A DNA stretch of 64,000 nucleotides from Treponema socranskii subsp. paredis ATCC 35535. Its GTDB lineage: Bacteria; Spirochaetota; Spirochaetia; Treponematales; Treponemataceae. This document shows positions 26,093 through 33,953 of this stretch, in pieces (positions within the stretch are counted from its first letter, which is position 1; every line of letters begins with the position of its first letter). The DNA is taken from NCBI GenBank assembly GCA_000413015.1, contig KE332515.1:1784414-1848413 (forward strand), in the 5' to 3' direction. The notes beneath the pieces are model-generated. The model made no database searches and was not told where the DNA came from. It saw only the letters and a list, made by a program, of their open reading frames with translations. A program made the position numbers and the translations under genes.

Positions 26093-26118
26093 TATTTGCG
26101 TGTTCGAACACGCAAATA
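26093..26118. promoter_or_regulatory. Perfect 26-bp palindromic operator
   Basis: The left half is TATTTGCGTGTTC and the right half is its exact reverse complement GAACACGCAAATA. It lies on the transcription start of the permease operon and has the central CG of a LacI-family site. Blocking by the divergently encoded regulator is the simplest reading. Confidence 0.8.
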
Positions 26119-26152
26119 GGTTTTTATTATTTCTAAAACGAGGAGGAATATT

Positions 26153-27427
26153 ATGACGGAAAAGGTAAAAACATCTTCCGACGGACAATTTGCGTCGCAA
26201 GCCGTTCCGATGGATAAGCGGATGAAAACCGTGACTCTTTTCGGATCTCTATCGGGGTTTGTCTTTATGACAACTTCTTTGCAGGCCGGAGCAGGTATGG
26301 GCTTCGCTGCGGATTTTATGACCGTCATCAAGGCAATCGCGGTCGGTTGTATCTTTTTGGCTGCGCTCGCCTGTGTGATGGCTGCAGCGGCGTCCAAAAC
26401 GGGACTTACCTTCGGTCAGCTGTGTGCATATGCGTACGGTAAAATCGGCTCGAAAATTGTCGGCTTTTTTATAGCCTTTTCTCTCTTAGGCTGGACGGCG
26501 GTGGATGCCGGTTTAATGGCGAGTGCCATCAATGCAATAGTTCCCGCCTTACCGTACTTTCCTTTAAGTTTAGTCTGTTGCGTATTATTTACGCTGACCG
26601 CAGCGTTCGGGATGAAAGTTATGAGTAAACTCGGCTCTCTTTGTGTACCGATTATCGGTATTTTCGGACTCGTTTCTATGATTCTCGGTGCGCGAAGCGT
26701 CGGAGGAATGGAGGGGCTTTTAGCCTATATTCCTTTACCCGGCAGTCAGGTGAAATTCGGTGCTTTAGTCGGTATGGCTATCGGTTCTTGGATAGGGTGT
26801 GCCTGTTCTCTGTTGCCCGATTTTATTCGTTTTGCGAAAAGCACAAAGGTGGCGGTCGGTTTATCTTTGCTTTTTATGCTTGTTATCAATCCGTTGATGC
26901 TTATCATTGGCGCTATCGGTGCCATTGCTACCAGCAAAGGTGATTTGCCGTACGTATTAGCAGCACAAGGGTTGGCAATTCCGGGTTTGCTCATCGGTAT
27001 TTTCGGCAACTGGGGACCGGCACAAGGGAATGAGTATTCCTGCGCTTTGACATGGGGAAATATATTCAAACTCGAACATAAGAAAATGACGTTTATTTGC
27101 GGCGCTATTGCGTTGATTTTGACGGCATTTAATTTCTTTGCATATTTCGGAAGTTTTATTATTTTCCTGTCCAATTGCGTACCCGCGATTATCGGTGTAT
27201 TCGTAGCCGACTTCTTGTATACCTACCGTAAGGGGTATCCGCCAGCAGAGCGTTTGCAATTCAATTTCGATTGGCGCGGATTGGCAGCGGTCGCCGTCGG
27301 TATTGCCTTGGCTTTTGCTCCGTTGCCCGGTATTTCACAAATTTGGTGCGTTGTCGGCGCGATCGTCGTTCGCTTGGTTTTATCGGCAGTCGGGAAAAAT
27401 TCTCCCGCAAAAATTTACGTCGCTTAA
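26153..27427 (+). CDS. NCS1-family permease (CodB-like)
   Basis: Membrane transporter of 424 aa with about twelve hydrophobic segments, the size of the cytosine permease CodB. Family-like stretches are SLQAGAGMGFAADFMT near the start, GIFGNWGPAQGNEYSCALTWGNIF in helix 8 region, and DFLYTYRKGYPPAE near the end. The NCS1 family imports nucleobases, hydantoins, allantoin, thiamine or pyridoxine with H+ or Na+. It is the first gene of an operon with a cysteine hydrolase and a second NCS1 permease. AGGAGG precedes the ATG. The substrate is not readable from sequence. Confidence 0.9.
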   Translation: MTEKVKTSSDGQFASQAVPMDKRMKTVTLFGSLSGFVFMTTSLQAGAGMGFAADFMTVIKAIAVGCIFLAALACVMAAAASKTGLTFGQLCAYAYGKIGSKIVGFFIAFSLLGWTAVDAGLMASAINAIVPALPYFPLSLVCCVLFTLTAAFGMKVMSKLGSLCVPIIGIFGLVSMILGARSVGGMEGLLAYIPLPGSQVKFGALVGMAIGSWIGCACSLLPDFIRFAKSTKVAVGLSLLFMLVINPLMLIIGAIGAIATSKGDLPYVLAAQGLAIPGLLIGIFGNWGPAQGNEYSCALTWGNIFKLEHKKMTFICGAIALILTAFNFFAYFGSFIIFLSNCVPAIIGVFVADFLYTYRKGYPPAERLQFNFDWRGLAAVAVGIALAFAPLPGISQIWCVVGAIVVRLVLSAVGKNSPAKIYVA

Positions 27428-27496
27428 TTCGAATGTGCCTTTATCGCATTTATTGCGGTAAACAACAAGTAAAAGAAAAATATAGGAGGAATTGTT

Positions 27497-28150
27497 ATGG
27501 GTAAACGCTATTGGGAATGGGAGTCGCCGTTTAAGATCGTGCCGGAAGAGACGGCGCTTATTATCGTCGATATGCAAAAAGGATTCGTAGACGAAGGATT
27601 TTGTTTTTATACGCCGCAGGCAAAAGAACAAATTCCGTTGATTGCGGATTTTAAAGATTTTTGTCATAAAAAGGGCATCCCCGTATTTATGTCTGTTTTT
27701 GCGCAGTCTCCCGACTATCATAATGATTTTTATTGGGTGAGAAATAAAGAAAGAGGTCTGCTCAACGAAGACGGAACATGTAAGCTGCGGCTCGGTACTT
27801 CCGATTGTGAAATGACGGATGCTCTTGCTCCTGTCGGCGACGATGTCGTATTCACGAAATATACATATTCCTGCTTTGCACATACCGAACTCGAAACATG
27901 GCTCAAAAAAAAGCGGATTCGTACCGTGATCGTCTGCGGAACGGTTACCGATTGGTGCGTCGACAGTACTGTTCGGGATGCATATCACAGGGATTACAAC
28001 GTTGTCGTTCTGGCCGATGGAGTAAGCGCTTATCCGCATGCCGGCGCGGATATCGAGACGTGGAACAAAATAGAGCTTGATTTGTGGGCGGAAGGTTTTG
28101 CAAAAGTTGTAACTGCCGAACAGGCAAAAGCAGAAATTAATAAAGCATAA
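27497..28150 (+). CDS. Isochorismatase-family cysteine hydrolase
   Basis: Cytoplasmic hydrolase of 217 aa. The catalytic triad of the family is present: Asp in ALIIVDMQKGFVDEG, Lys in FTKYTYSCF, and Cys in GTVTDWCVDSTVRDAY. The LADGVSAYPHAGADIETWN end is also typical. Known relatives hydrolyse amides or carbamoyl compounds such as nicotinamide, N-carbamoylsarcosine, ureidoacrylate/peroxyureidoacrylate and biuret. Because it is flanked by two NCS1 permeases, an imported nitrogenous heterocycle or its opened form is the likely substrate. TATAGGAGGAATTGTT before the ATG is a strong ribosome site. Confidence 0.9.
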   Translation: MGKRYWEWESPFKIVPEETALIIVDMQKGFVDEGFCFYTPQAKEQIPLIADFKDFCHKKGIPVFMSVFAQSPDYHNDFYWVRNKERGLLNEDGTCKLRLGTSDCEMTDALAPVGDDVVFTKYTYSCFAHTELETWLKKKRIRTVIVCGTVTDWCVDSTVRDAYHRDYNVVVLADGVSAYPHAGADIETWNKIELDLWAEGFAKVVTAEQAKAEINKA

Positions 28151-28179
28151 ATTAAATAAAATATTACAAGGAATTATCT

Positions 28180-29469
28180 ATGGGAAACAGTACAGTTGAT
28201 AATGAGTTCAGCACCGGTTCGGTGCCTCAATCGCAGCGACGGGGATTTCTTTCTCTTGTTTTTACGTGGATAGGCTACGTATTTACCGTTACGATTATGA
28301 GCGCCGGCGGACAGTTGGCAAGGGGTGCGGCCGATTTTCAGCAAGCGATACTCGCCGTCTATATCGGGTATTTTATCTGCTTTATAATTGCAATGTTTAC
28401 GTCGATGTTGTCAATGAAAACCGGTCTTTCATTCGGTCTTTTGAGCCGTTTCGCATTCGGAAATATAGGTGCAAAACTTATTTCGTTTTTTACAATGCTT
28501 ACGTTGTGCGGATGGTTTTCGATTAACTGTTATCTGATCGGAAGCATTACCAACGTGCTGTTTCCCATTGTTCCGCGATGGATTGCAACAATTATCTTTG
28601 GAGCGCTGATGATTTTTTCCGCGCTGAAAGGGCAAAAATTGATGAATATCATCGGGCTTTTTGCAACGGTTGCCGTTTTTGCTGTCGGTATTCTTGCAGT
28701 TGTCATCGGTATTAAAGATTCTTATAGCGTACAAACAGGCGGAATTTTAGCAATTCGTAATTCAGGCAATTTAATGACAATGTCGGAGTTGGTTACGATA
28801 TCCGTCGGATCTATTATTTGCGGATGTTGTTCATGGGCACCCGATATAATGCGGTTTTCTAAGGGTAAAAAAACAACCCTGAGCGTTATGTTGGTCGGTC
28901 TCGGGATTTGCGGCCCTTTTATGCTGTTGATCGGTATCGTCGGGATGCTTGTTTACGGCGAGTATGATATTGCCTATATCCTGCAAAAGCAAGGATTTTT
29001 GGCTTTCGCATTTATCGGGCTGGTTGCAAATATCTGGTCGACAGCGCAGGGAAATGCTTATTCCAGTTCGTTGAATTTAGCATCAATTTTTACAAAAATC
29101 AGTCGTGAAAAACTGCTGGTAATTTTCGGCGTCATCGGTACCGTTGCGGGATTGTTCGGTCTGTATCAATATTTCGGCGTATGGCTCGGTTTTTTAGCGG
29201 CTGCATTCCCCCCGATGGCCGGCGTTGTAATCAGCGATTACTTTGTCAGCTGGCGTGGGAAAATGCCGGCTCTGGAAAAAGTTCAATTACCTGCATGGAA
29301 TATCGGCAGTTTTGTATGTTATTGTATAGGGGTTTCGAGTAAGTGGTGGTTTCCGAAAATCGGTATACCTTCGGTAAATGCGTTTTTTGTCGCATTGATA
29401 CTCGAAGCAATTTACGGATTTTTTTGGCTCCGAAAACAAGCCGATAAAATAAAAAAGGCGGCCCAATAA
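28180..29469 (+). CDS. Second NCS1-family permease
   Basis: Membrane transporter of 429 aa with about twelve hydrophobic segments. The start of the membrane part reads GFLSLVFTWIGYVFTVTIMSAGGQLARG. The typical helix-8 stretch is GLVANIWSTAQGNAYSSSLNLASIF, parallel to WGPAQGNEYSCALTWGNIF in the first permease of the operon. The two are clearly related but diverged, so they probably carry different compounds, such as substrate and product. It lies 29 bp after the hydrolase and is followed by a hairpin. It is the last gene of the unit. Confidence 0.9.
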   Translation: MGNSTVDNEFSTGSVPQSQRRGFLSLVFTWIGYVFTVTIMSAGGQLARGAADFQQAILAVYIGYFICFIIAMFTSMLSMKTGLSFGLLSRFAFGNIGAKLISFFTMLTLCGWFSINCYLIGSITNVLFPIVPRWIATIIFGALMIFSALKGQKLMNIIGLFATVAVFAVGILAVVIGIKDSYSVQTGGILAIRNSGNLMTMSELVTISVGSIICGCCSWAPDIMRFSKGKKTTLSVMLVGLGICGPFMLLIGIVGMLVYGEYDIAYILQKQGFLAFAFIGLVANIWSTAQGNAYSSSLNLASIFTKISREKLLVIFGVIGTVAGLFGLYQYFGVWLGFLAAAFPPMAGVVISDYFVSWRGKMPALEKVQLPAWNIGSFVCYCIGVSSKWWFPKIGIPSVNAFFVALILEAIYGFFWLRKQADKIKKAAQ

Positions 29470-29500
29470 CATATAATTATTTTATTTTTTGTTAAATCAT

Positions 29501-29558
29501 AGTACTCCGATTTTTACACCGTGATGCGATCCTTACTTCATTTGTTTATCGGAGTACT
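29501..29558. terminator. Bidirectional hairpin between convergent genes
   Basis: AGTACTCCGAT (29501-29511) pairs exactly with ATCGGAGTACT (29548-29558) and is followed by TTTTA. It lies between the ends of the plus-strand NCS1 operon and the minus-strand DMT carrier. The loop is long (36 nt), so efficiency is uncertain. Confidence 0.55.
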
Positions 29559-29559
29559 T

Positions 29560-30519
29560 TTACATCTGCCTTTTCGTTTTTTTATTCGACAGCATAAGGC
29601 CGCAAATCGTAAGCATGACGCCCGCCGTGCTCAGCGCGGTGATCCGCTCACCGAGTGCGAAATACGCAAATACGATCGTTACGACGGGAATCAAATAGAT
29701 GCCGACCGTCGCGCGGACGGCGCCGAGCTTATCGCATGCGGTGTTCCAAGCGGCAAAGCAGAGCGCGGACGCGGCGACGCCGAGAAAAAGCAGGTTTACC
29801 CAGTTGAGCGGTTTTGCGAATCTGGCCGTATTGACGGCCGCATCGAATGTTACAAAAAAATTATTATTGTTTTTTGCAAGCGGAGACAATGCGCCGAAGA
29901 GTACGAGCGGCGTCATAAAGATAAGCGCATAAAAAAATATGCGCCGTACGGCCGCCAATTTATTGAGACGCAGCGCGTTGATTTTCGTGACGAAGAGCGT
30001 ATAAAATCCCCATGAAACTGCGGAACCGAGCGCGAGCAGATCACCTTTCGGTTTTAAGTGAAATTCCGCCGCACCGTTAAAGCTTACGAGTGCGACTCCT
30101 GAAATCGCGATGATAAAACCTGCGATAAAAAAAGGCGTAACGTGTTTTTCATGCAAAAAAATCTGCGCAATGATTGCGGCAAAGATCGGGCAGATCGAAA
30201 CGATGACGCTTATGTTCGATGCCGACGAAAACATGATCGCTATATTTTCAAGAAATTGATACACTGCGACGCCGCTTAAACCGGCTGCGACGAAAAGCCG
30301 TTCGTCTTTTTTTCGTTCAAGCTTGAGCGGATGCGGGGAAAGTATCCACAGCATGACGTATGCGAATAAAAACCGGATGACGAGAATTTCGAGTGCGGAA
30401 AAATCTTTTAAAAGCGATTTCGTACAGACAAAAGTGATACCCCATACGAAGATCGCAAAAGCGGCGAAAAAAAAGCCGGTAAGCGATTTCGCTTTTTGAG
30501 ACCCGCGATTTTCAAACAT
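29560..30519 (-). CDS. DMT superfamily (EamA) transporter
   Basis: Membrane protein of 319 aa with ten hydrophobic segments arranged as two EamA halves (about 15-145 and 155-300). The start at 30519 (MFENRGSQKAKSLTGFFFAAFAIFVWGITFVCTK) is chosen because the following helix is the usual first EamA helix; longer in-frame starts upstream add an Arg-rich, unlikely N-terminus. Family members export amino acids, sugars or drugs. No neighbour suggests the substrate. It is transcribed on the minus strand, divergent from the HD-domain gene. Confidence 0.88.
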   Translation of the reverse strand: MFENRGSQKAKSLTGFFFAAFAIFVWGITFVCTKSLLKDFSALEILVIRFLFAYVMLWILSPHPLKLERKKDERLFVAAGLSGVAVYQFLENIAIMFSSASNISVIVSICPIFAAIIAQIFLHEKHVTPFFIAGFIIAISGVALVSFNGAAEFHLKPKGDLLALGSAVSWGFYTLFVTKINALRLNKLAAVRRIFFYALIFMTPLVLFGALSPLAKNNNNFFVTFDAAVNTARFAKPLNWVNLLFLGVAASALCFAAWNTACDKLGAVRATVGIYLIPVVTIVFAYFALGERITALSTAGVMLTICGLMLSNKKTKRQM

Positions 30520-30664
30520 GACGGAAGTATAACACATTCGTCTGTTTTTTTCATGCCGTGCGCAACGTGACCGCGTACCGCGCCGCACAAAACCGCGCAC
30601 AGCTCGTGACGTTTTTACGCATTCCGTTTACAATAGCACTTGCAATACTCATAGGAGCAACATC

Positions 30665-31510
30665 ATGAAAATCGAACGATCGCCGAAAGAAATTTCGGTC
30701 GATAAAAAAATCATATCCGCGCTTGAAAAGCTGATTGCGCTTACGCCGGAAAAAGACGGTTTACCGCTCACCGTCGCAAAAGCGCTTATGCGCGATCAGG
30801 AAATCGAAGCGGTGCAAAATTACGCCAATAACGTTTCGATCGTGCGGCTCGGCTACAACGATCACGGTCCGGTACACATGCGCACGGTTACGCACAACGC
30901 GATCAAAATGACGGAGATATTGTACAAAGCCGGCGTACAGTTGAGCTTGCAAAAAGAAAAAGCGGGCACTTTTGCCGACAGTTTGACCGCTATCATATTC
31001 GCTTCGTTTTTGCACGACTTCGGCATGTCGATCGGCCGGCAGGATCACGAATTGTACAGCGTTTTTCTCGCGCTCCCCGTCATCGAACGGCTGCTCAACA
31101 AATTCATTCCCGGAGGCGAAAACATTGTGCGGCGCGTAACCGTCCGCTCGCTTGCGATGGAAGGCATCGTCGGCCACATGGGTACGCACAAAATCCATTC
31201 GCTCGAAGCCGGCATCATCCTCATCGCCGACGGCTGCGATATGACAAAGGGCAGAGCGCGCATTCCGCTCGGACTCGACAACGCTCCGACGATCGGCGAC
31301 ATCCATAAGTATTCTGCGAACTCGATCGAACGCGTCGAAATCGGCGCGGGCAGCGAAAAACCCGTACGCATTCAAATATATATGTCGGCGGAAGTCGGTT
31401 TTTTTCAAATCGAAGAGGTGCTGCTGCAAAAGATAAACGCAAGCCCCGCAAAACCCTACATCGAACTGCTTGCCGGCGTCGAAGGCGAAGCGATGAAACA
31501 ATATTTATAG
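30665..31510 (+). CDS. HD-domain phosphohydrolase family protein
   Basis: Protein of 281 aa with an HD domain in the middle. Metal-binding residues visible are the His of HGPVHMRTVTHNA, the HD pair of FLHDFGMSIGRQDHE, and the later GHMGTHKIHSLEAGIILIADGCDMTKGRARIP, with the final Asp of the HD motif in ADGCD. The enzymes of this superfamily act on phosphate esters of nucleotides or cyclic dinucleotides; this short single-domain form has no sensory or output domain, so its substrate is unknown. TAGGAGCAACATC precedes the ATG. It stands alone. Confidence 0.85.
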   Translation: MKIERSPKEISVDKKIISALEKLIALTPEKDGLPLTVAKALMRDQEIEAVQNYANNVSIVRLGYNDHGPVHMRTVTHNAIKMTEILYKAGVQLSLQKEKAGTFADSLTAIIFASFLHDFGMSIGRQDHELYSVFLALPVIERLLNKFIPGGENIVRRVTVRSLAMEGIVGHMGTHKIHSLEAGIILIADGCDMTKGRARIPLGLDNAPTIGDIHKYSANSIERVEIGAGSEKPVRIQIYMSAEVGFFQIEEVLLQKINASPAKPYIELLAGVEGEAMKQYL

Positions 31511-31565
31511 CAGTAAGATATAATTTTATTAATTATTAATTTTCGTAGCAAAAGAATCGTGACGG

Positions 31566-31595
31566 GCTATCCAAAAACTTCAGTTTTTGGATAGC
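31566..31595. repeat. Perfect inverted repeat H1 (14-bp arms)
   Basis: GCTATCCAAAAACT, two bases, then its exact reverse complement AGTTTTTGGATAGC. It is the first of three large stem-loops lined up in 135 bp downstream of the HD gene. GGCTATCCAAAAA resembles the end of an insertion sequence. Confidence 0.85.
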
Positions 31596-31615
31596 TTCCT
31601 TGATTTCAATGCGAT

Positions 31616-31658
31616 GTTTAAAATTAAGTCATTACAATACAAGGACTTAATTTTAAAC
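31616..31658. repeat. Perfect inverted repeat H2 (15-bp arms)
   Basis: GTTTAAAATTAAGTC (31616-31630) and GACTTAATTTTAAAC (31644-31658) with a 13-nt loop. The stem is AT-rich and is the middle of the three-hairpin cluster. Confidence 0.85.
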
Positions 31659-31663
31659 TCGAC

Positions 31664-31700
31664 GGGCTGTCGAAAAAGTAACCGATTTTTGAGACAGCCC
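31664..31700. repeat. Inverted repeat H3 with insertion-sequence-like arms
   Basis: GGGCTGTCGAAAAA (31664-31677) pairs with TTTTTGAGACAGCCC (31686-31700) with one mismatch and one bulge. GGGCTGTC followed by A-rich bases is a common terminal repeat form of IS elements. It is directly followed by the GC-rich dispersed repeat R1. Confidence 0.75.
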
Positions 31701-31805
31701 CATCCGCCCTTCCGCCGCTTGCTCGCGCGCGGCGTCCTCGCTCCGCTCCGGTCGCTGCCTTCGGCACGGCTCCACGGCGGCGTAGGCTGTGTCGCAGTGC
31801 GGGCG
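31701..31805. repeat. Dispersed GC-rich repeat R1, copy 1
   Basis: About 105 bp, nearly identical to 33302-33407 and 46038-46142. It contains several short inverted repeats (TTCCGCCGCTTGC, GCGCGCGGCG, GGTCGCTGCCTTCGGC) and no ORF of its own. The sequence is far richer in GC than its surroundings. It abuts hairpin H3 and the end of the next minus-strand gene. Confidence 0.9.
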
Positions 31806-31806
31806 T

Positions 31807-32265
31807 TTATCGGCCGTAGTTTATTAAAATGGCTCCTTCATAAACATCTTCAACGATTAAAATAAAATCCGTATGATGATGTCCTGTCGTTGCTTTTTGC
31901 ATTTTACCGGAAACCGTATAGTTTTTCCCCGCATCAAAGTTTTTTCGATAAACAGCAGTAAATATCAACTGGATTTCTTTTAGACAGATATGTTTTCCTT
32001 CATCGTCGTATACTATCGGTGTATCCGGCAACAGAAAAAAATATGTTTCAAAGGTGTCGTCATTCGGATTTTCGCCGAAATTCGGCGGTCCGTAAAAACC
32101 TTTTTCTACAATGCTTCCGGTAAGGGTTATGATTTTTTTATCACAACAATCGCTTTTGTCATATTCCCGAAAAAAACTTTTTGAAAAAGTATTGCCGCTT
32201 GATGCCGCTGTTATAATCATCATAATCAGTAAAATTAATACATTCTGTTTTACTTTCCGTTTCAC
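31807..32265 (-). CDS. Small secreted protein, DUF4431-like
   Basis: Protein of 152 aa with a hydrophobic N-terminus (about residues 8-24) that is probably a signal peptide. The C-terminal half has ITLTGSIVEKGFYGPPNFGENPNDDTFETYFFLLPDTPI, IQLIF and GKMQKATTGHHHTDFILIV. The GPPN and TGHHHT motifs fit my recollection of the DUF4431 domain found in small periplasmic proteins; this was not checked by search. Function unknown. Its gene ends at the edge of repeat R1. It is AT-rich, and it lies with two other AT-rich small genes on the same strand, probably not one operon because of the gaps. Confidence 0.6.
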   Translation of the reverse strand: MKRKVKQNVLILLIMMIITAASSGNTFSKSFFREYDKSDCCDKKIITLTGSIVEKGFYGPPNFGENPNDDTFETYFFLLPDTPIVYDDEGKHICLKEIQLIFTAVYRKNFDAGKNYTVSGKMQKATTGHHHTDFILIVEDVYEGAILINYGR

Positions 32266-32337
32266 AATCCGCCTTCACTTCATAAAATTATTCTCACCGT
32301 CGTACGAACTCATTGTCCGCTCTATCCGAAAATACCT

Positions 32338-32967
32338 TTACGGTATTGTAATATTTACGGAACCGTATTTTACATAGCCATACGCTCCGTTTTCGTGGAC
32401 GGGATCGAGTATCCATTTATCACCCTGTAATACGTAAAGATATATATGATTATTAATTATTTTTATTTGTTTTATTATTCCATAATACCATTGCGGCTTT
32501 ATATATACGTTCCCGCTTTCGGAAAAATAAAGATATGAATCGGCACCGGCACAGCTATAGAATAATTGATTTTTCTGCAATAAAATATCGCAGGCATATC
32601 CGGAACCCCATTCATGCCCCTCTGACGACTCTCCGCTTCCTTTTTTTTCACCGTTGGTATTTTCAAGTATCCAATGACCGATATACGATCTACTTCGATC
32701 CGCCGTGTTTCCTGTAACAAGATATTGAAAAAAATCGTTGATACGGCGGTTTGCTTCCATCGCATATTCATGCAATGCAGGGGAGGGCTTGTATTCCGAA
32801 TCGAGTAATTTTTGTGGAAAAATATTAGCCGGTTCTTGCTCCGTTTTGTTAAATTCGAGCGGAATGTCTGCTGCATCTTTGTTGGGCATCATACCTGTGA
32901 TAACAAATAGGTACATCAATATAATTGATGTGAAAAATATTTTTTTCATATTCAATCTGCCGATCAC
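32338..32967 (-). CDS. Hypothetical secreted protein (GTG start)
   Basis: Protein of 209 aa starting with GTG at 32967, which overlaps the stop of the upstream gene as GTGA and has GAGGAG at good spacing; an ATG seven codons later is possible but lacks a ribosome site. A signal peptide, KKIFFTSIILMYLFVITGM, lies near the start. The rest is hydrophilic with Tyr-rich segments (YSCAGADSYLYFSES, GAYGYVKYGSVNITIP) that suggest beta structure. No family recognised. It is coupled to the 68-aa gene upstream. Confidence 0.65.
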   Translation of the reverse strand: MIGRLNMKKIFFTSIILMYLFVITGMMPNKDAADIPLEFNKTEQEPANIFPQKLLDSEYKPSPALHEYAMEANRRINDFFQYLVTGNTADRSRSYIGHWILENTNGEKKGSGESSEGHEWGSGYACDILLQKNQLFYSCAGADSYLYFSESGNVYIKPQWYYGIIKQIKIINNHIYLYVLQGDKWILDPVHENGAYGYVKYGSVNITIP

Positions 32968-33170
32968 TTTGTCTCCTCATCATGCCCCGAATTTGTAAAG
33001 TTACCCGGTACAATCTCAAGTATAAAAAGTTTTTTCCCTGCCGGCAAATCTTTATTGACAAAATCGGAAATAATTTTTGCCGTGGTCTCATTTATTTGCG
33101 CCCGGAGAGAATATGCGCGCACTGCTGCGGCACACAATAAAAACAATAACATCGCTTTCATTTTATTCAT
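32964..33170 (-). CDS. Short exported protein, unknown
   Basis: Protein of 68 aa with a clear signal peptide (MNKMKAMLLFLLCAAAVRA) and a charged remainder, LRAQINETTAKIISDF ... GHDEETK. AGGAGG precedes the ATG. Its stop codon overlaps the start of the next gene (GTGA), so the two are translationally coupled. It is perhaps the N-terminal part of a longer protein that has been shortened, since the rest of the reading frame is open only briefly. No family recognised. Confidence 0.55.
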   Translation of the reverse strand: MNKMKAMLLFLLCAAAVRAYSLRAQINETTAKIISDFVNKDLPAGKKLFILEIVPGNFTNSGHDEETK

Positions 33171-33301
33171 ACTGTTAGCCTCCTATTTATCTTTTTTTAC
33201 TCAGCCGGCACGGTATAAGTATAAATTATTTTTTTCCCGCTGCAAAGTCGCACCGTGCCTCGCATCCGGTTATTTTTTTATTCGGGACGAAACCTTTTTG
33301 C

Positions 33302-33407
33302 CGTCCGCCCTTCCGCCGCTTGCTCACGCGCGGCGTCCTCGCTCCGCTGCGGTCGCTGCCTTCGGCACGGCTCCACGGCGGCGTAGGCTGTGTGGTATTG
33401 TGAGCGC
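33302..33407. repeat. Dispersed GC-rich repeat R1, copy 2
   Basis: Nearly identical to copies at 31701 and 46038, with a few base changes (TGCTCACGCGC in place of TGCTCGCGCGC, CTGCGG in place of CTCCGG). Copies 2 and 3 also share about 30 bp further upstream (a T-run, then CGGGACGAA), so the unit is longer than copy 1 shows. Confidence 0.9.
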
Positions 33408-33559
33408 TTTATCCGCAGGCATATTGCGCAAACAGCGCGGCGCGAAAGTGCAAACCAGGGATTCTGCATGAAAAATGTATACACAGAAAAGAGACGTATA
33501 TTATATATAAAATAAAAAAAGGCGGAACGCGAGGCAGCGGCAATGCCGCCGATCCGCTC

Positions 33560-33736
33560 TGACCGAGTTTAAACGGGATGCTAAAATAGCGCCTCCCGTT
33601 TAAGCGCAAGTTTGCTCCGCAAACTTGTTTATATACGTGTGCGCTTTCGCGCACGAGTGCGGCATTTTCGAAAATCGACATTTTCTGCAATGCCGCACTT
33701 CAGAGAATGGCAAGCAAAATTTCGAAGAAATTTTGC
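33560..33736. repeat. Composite intergenic hairpin element, copy 1
   Basis: A chain of stem-loops in a gene-free stretch: TTAAACGGGA / TCCCGTTTAA around a smaller GCTAAAATAGC; CAAGTTTGC-TCC-GCAAACTTG (33607-33627, perfect 9-bp arms); the R2 hairpin AGTGCGGCA...TGCCGCACT (33656-33699); and GCAAAATTT-CGAAG-AAATTTTGC (33714-33736). A homologous chain lies at 41705-41875. The remainder of 33171-33938 shows no supported gene. Confidence 0.75.
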
Positions 33737-33953
33737 GCAGTCCGATTCCAATCACGGTCAGCCGCGGCACTTGCAACGAGCGCGAAGCGCGAAGTTCCCC
33801 GCGCAAACGGCAGGGCTGCTGCCGGGAGTGCAGCCGATTTTTACGGTAACGCTTATTTTTTGAGGAATACAGATTTTCATGCGGAAGCCCCGAGTGCAAA
33901 CTGCAAAACATTGACAAAGCGGTAAAAACACATTAGCGTTGTTTACAATCGGT

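Noticed and set aside
33171..33938. Several short open frames between the secreted genes and the TetR gene
   Set aside because: They fall on the repeats and hairpins, are Arg/Ser/Cys-rich in all frames, and lack ribosome sites.
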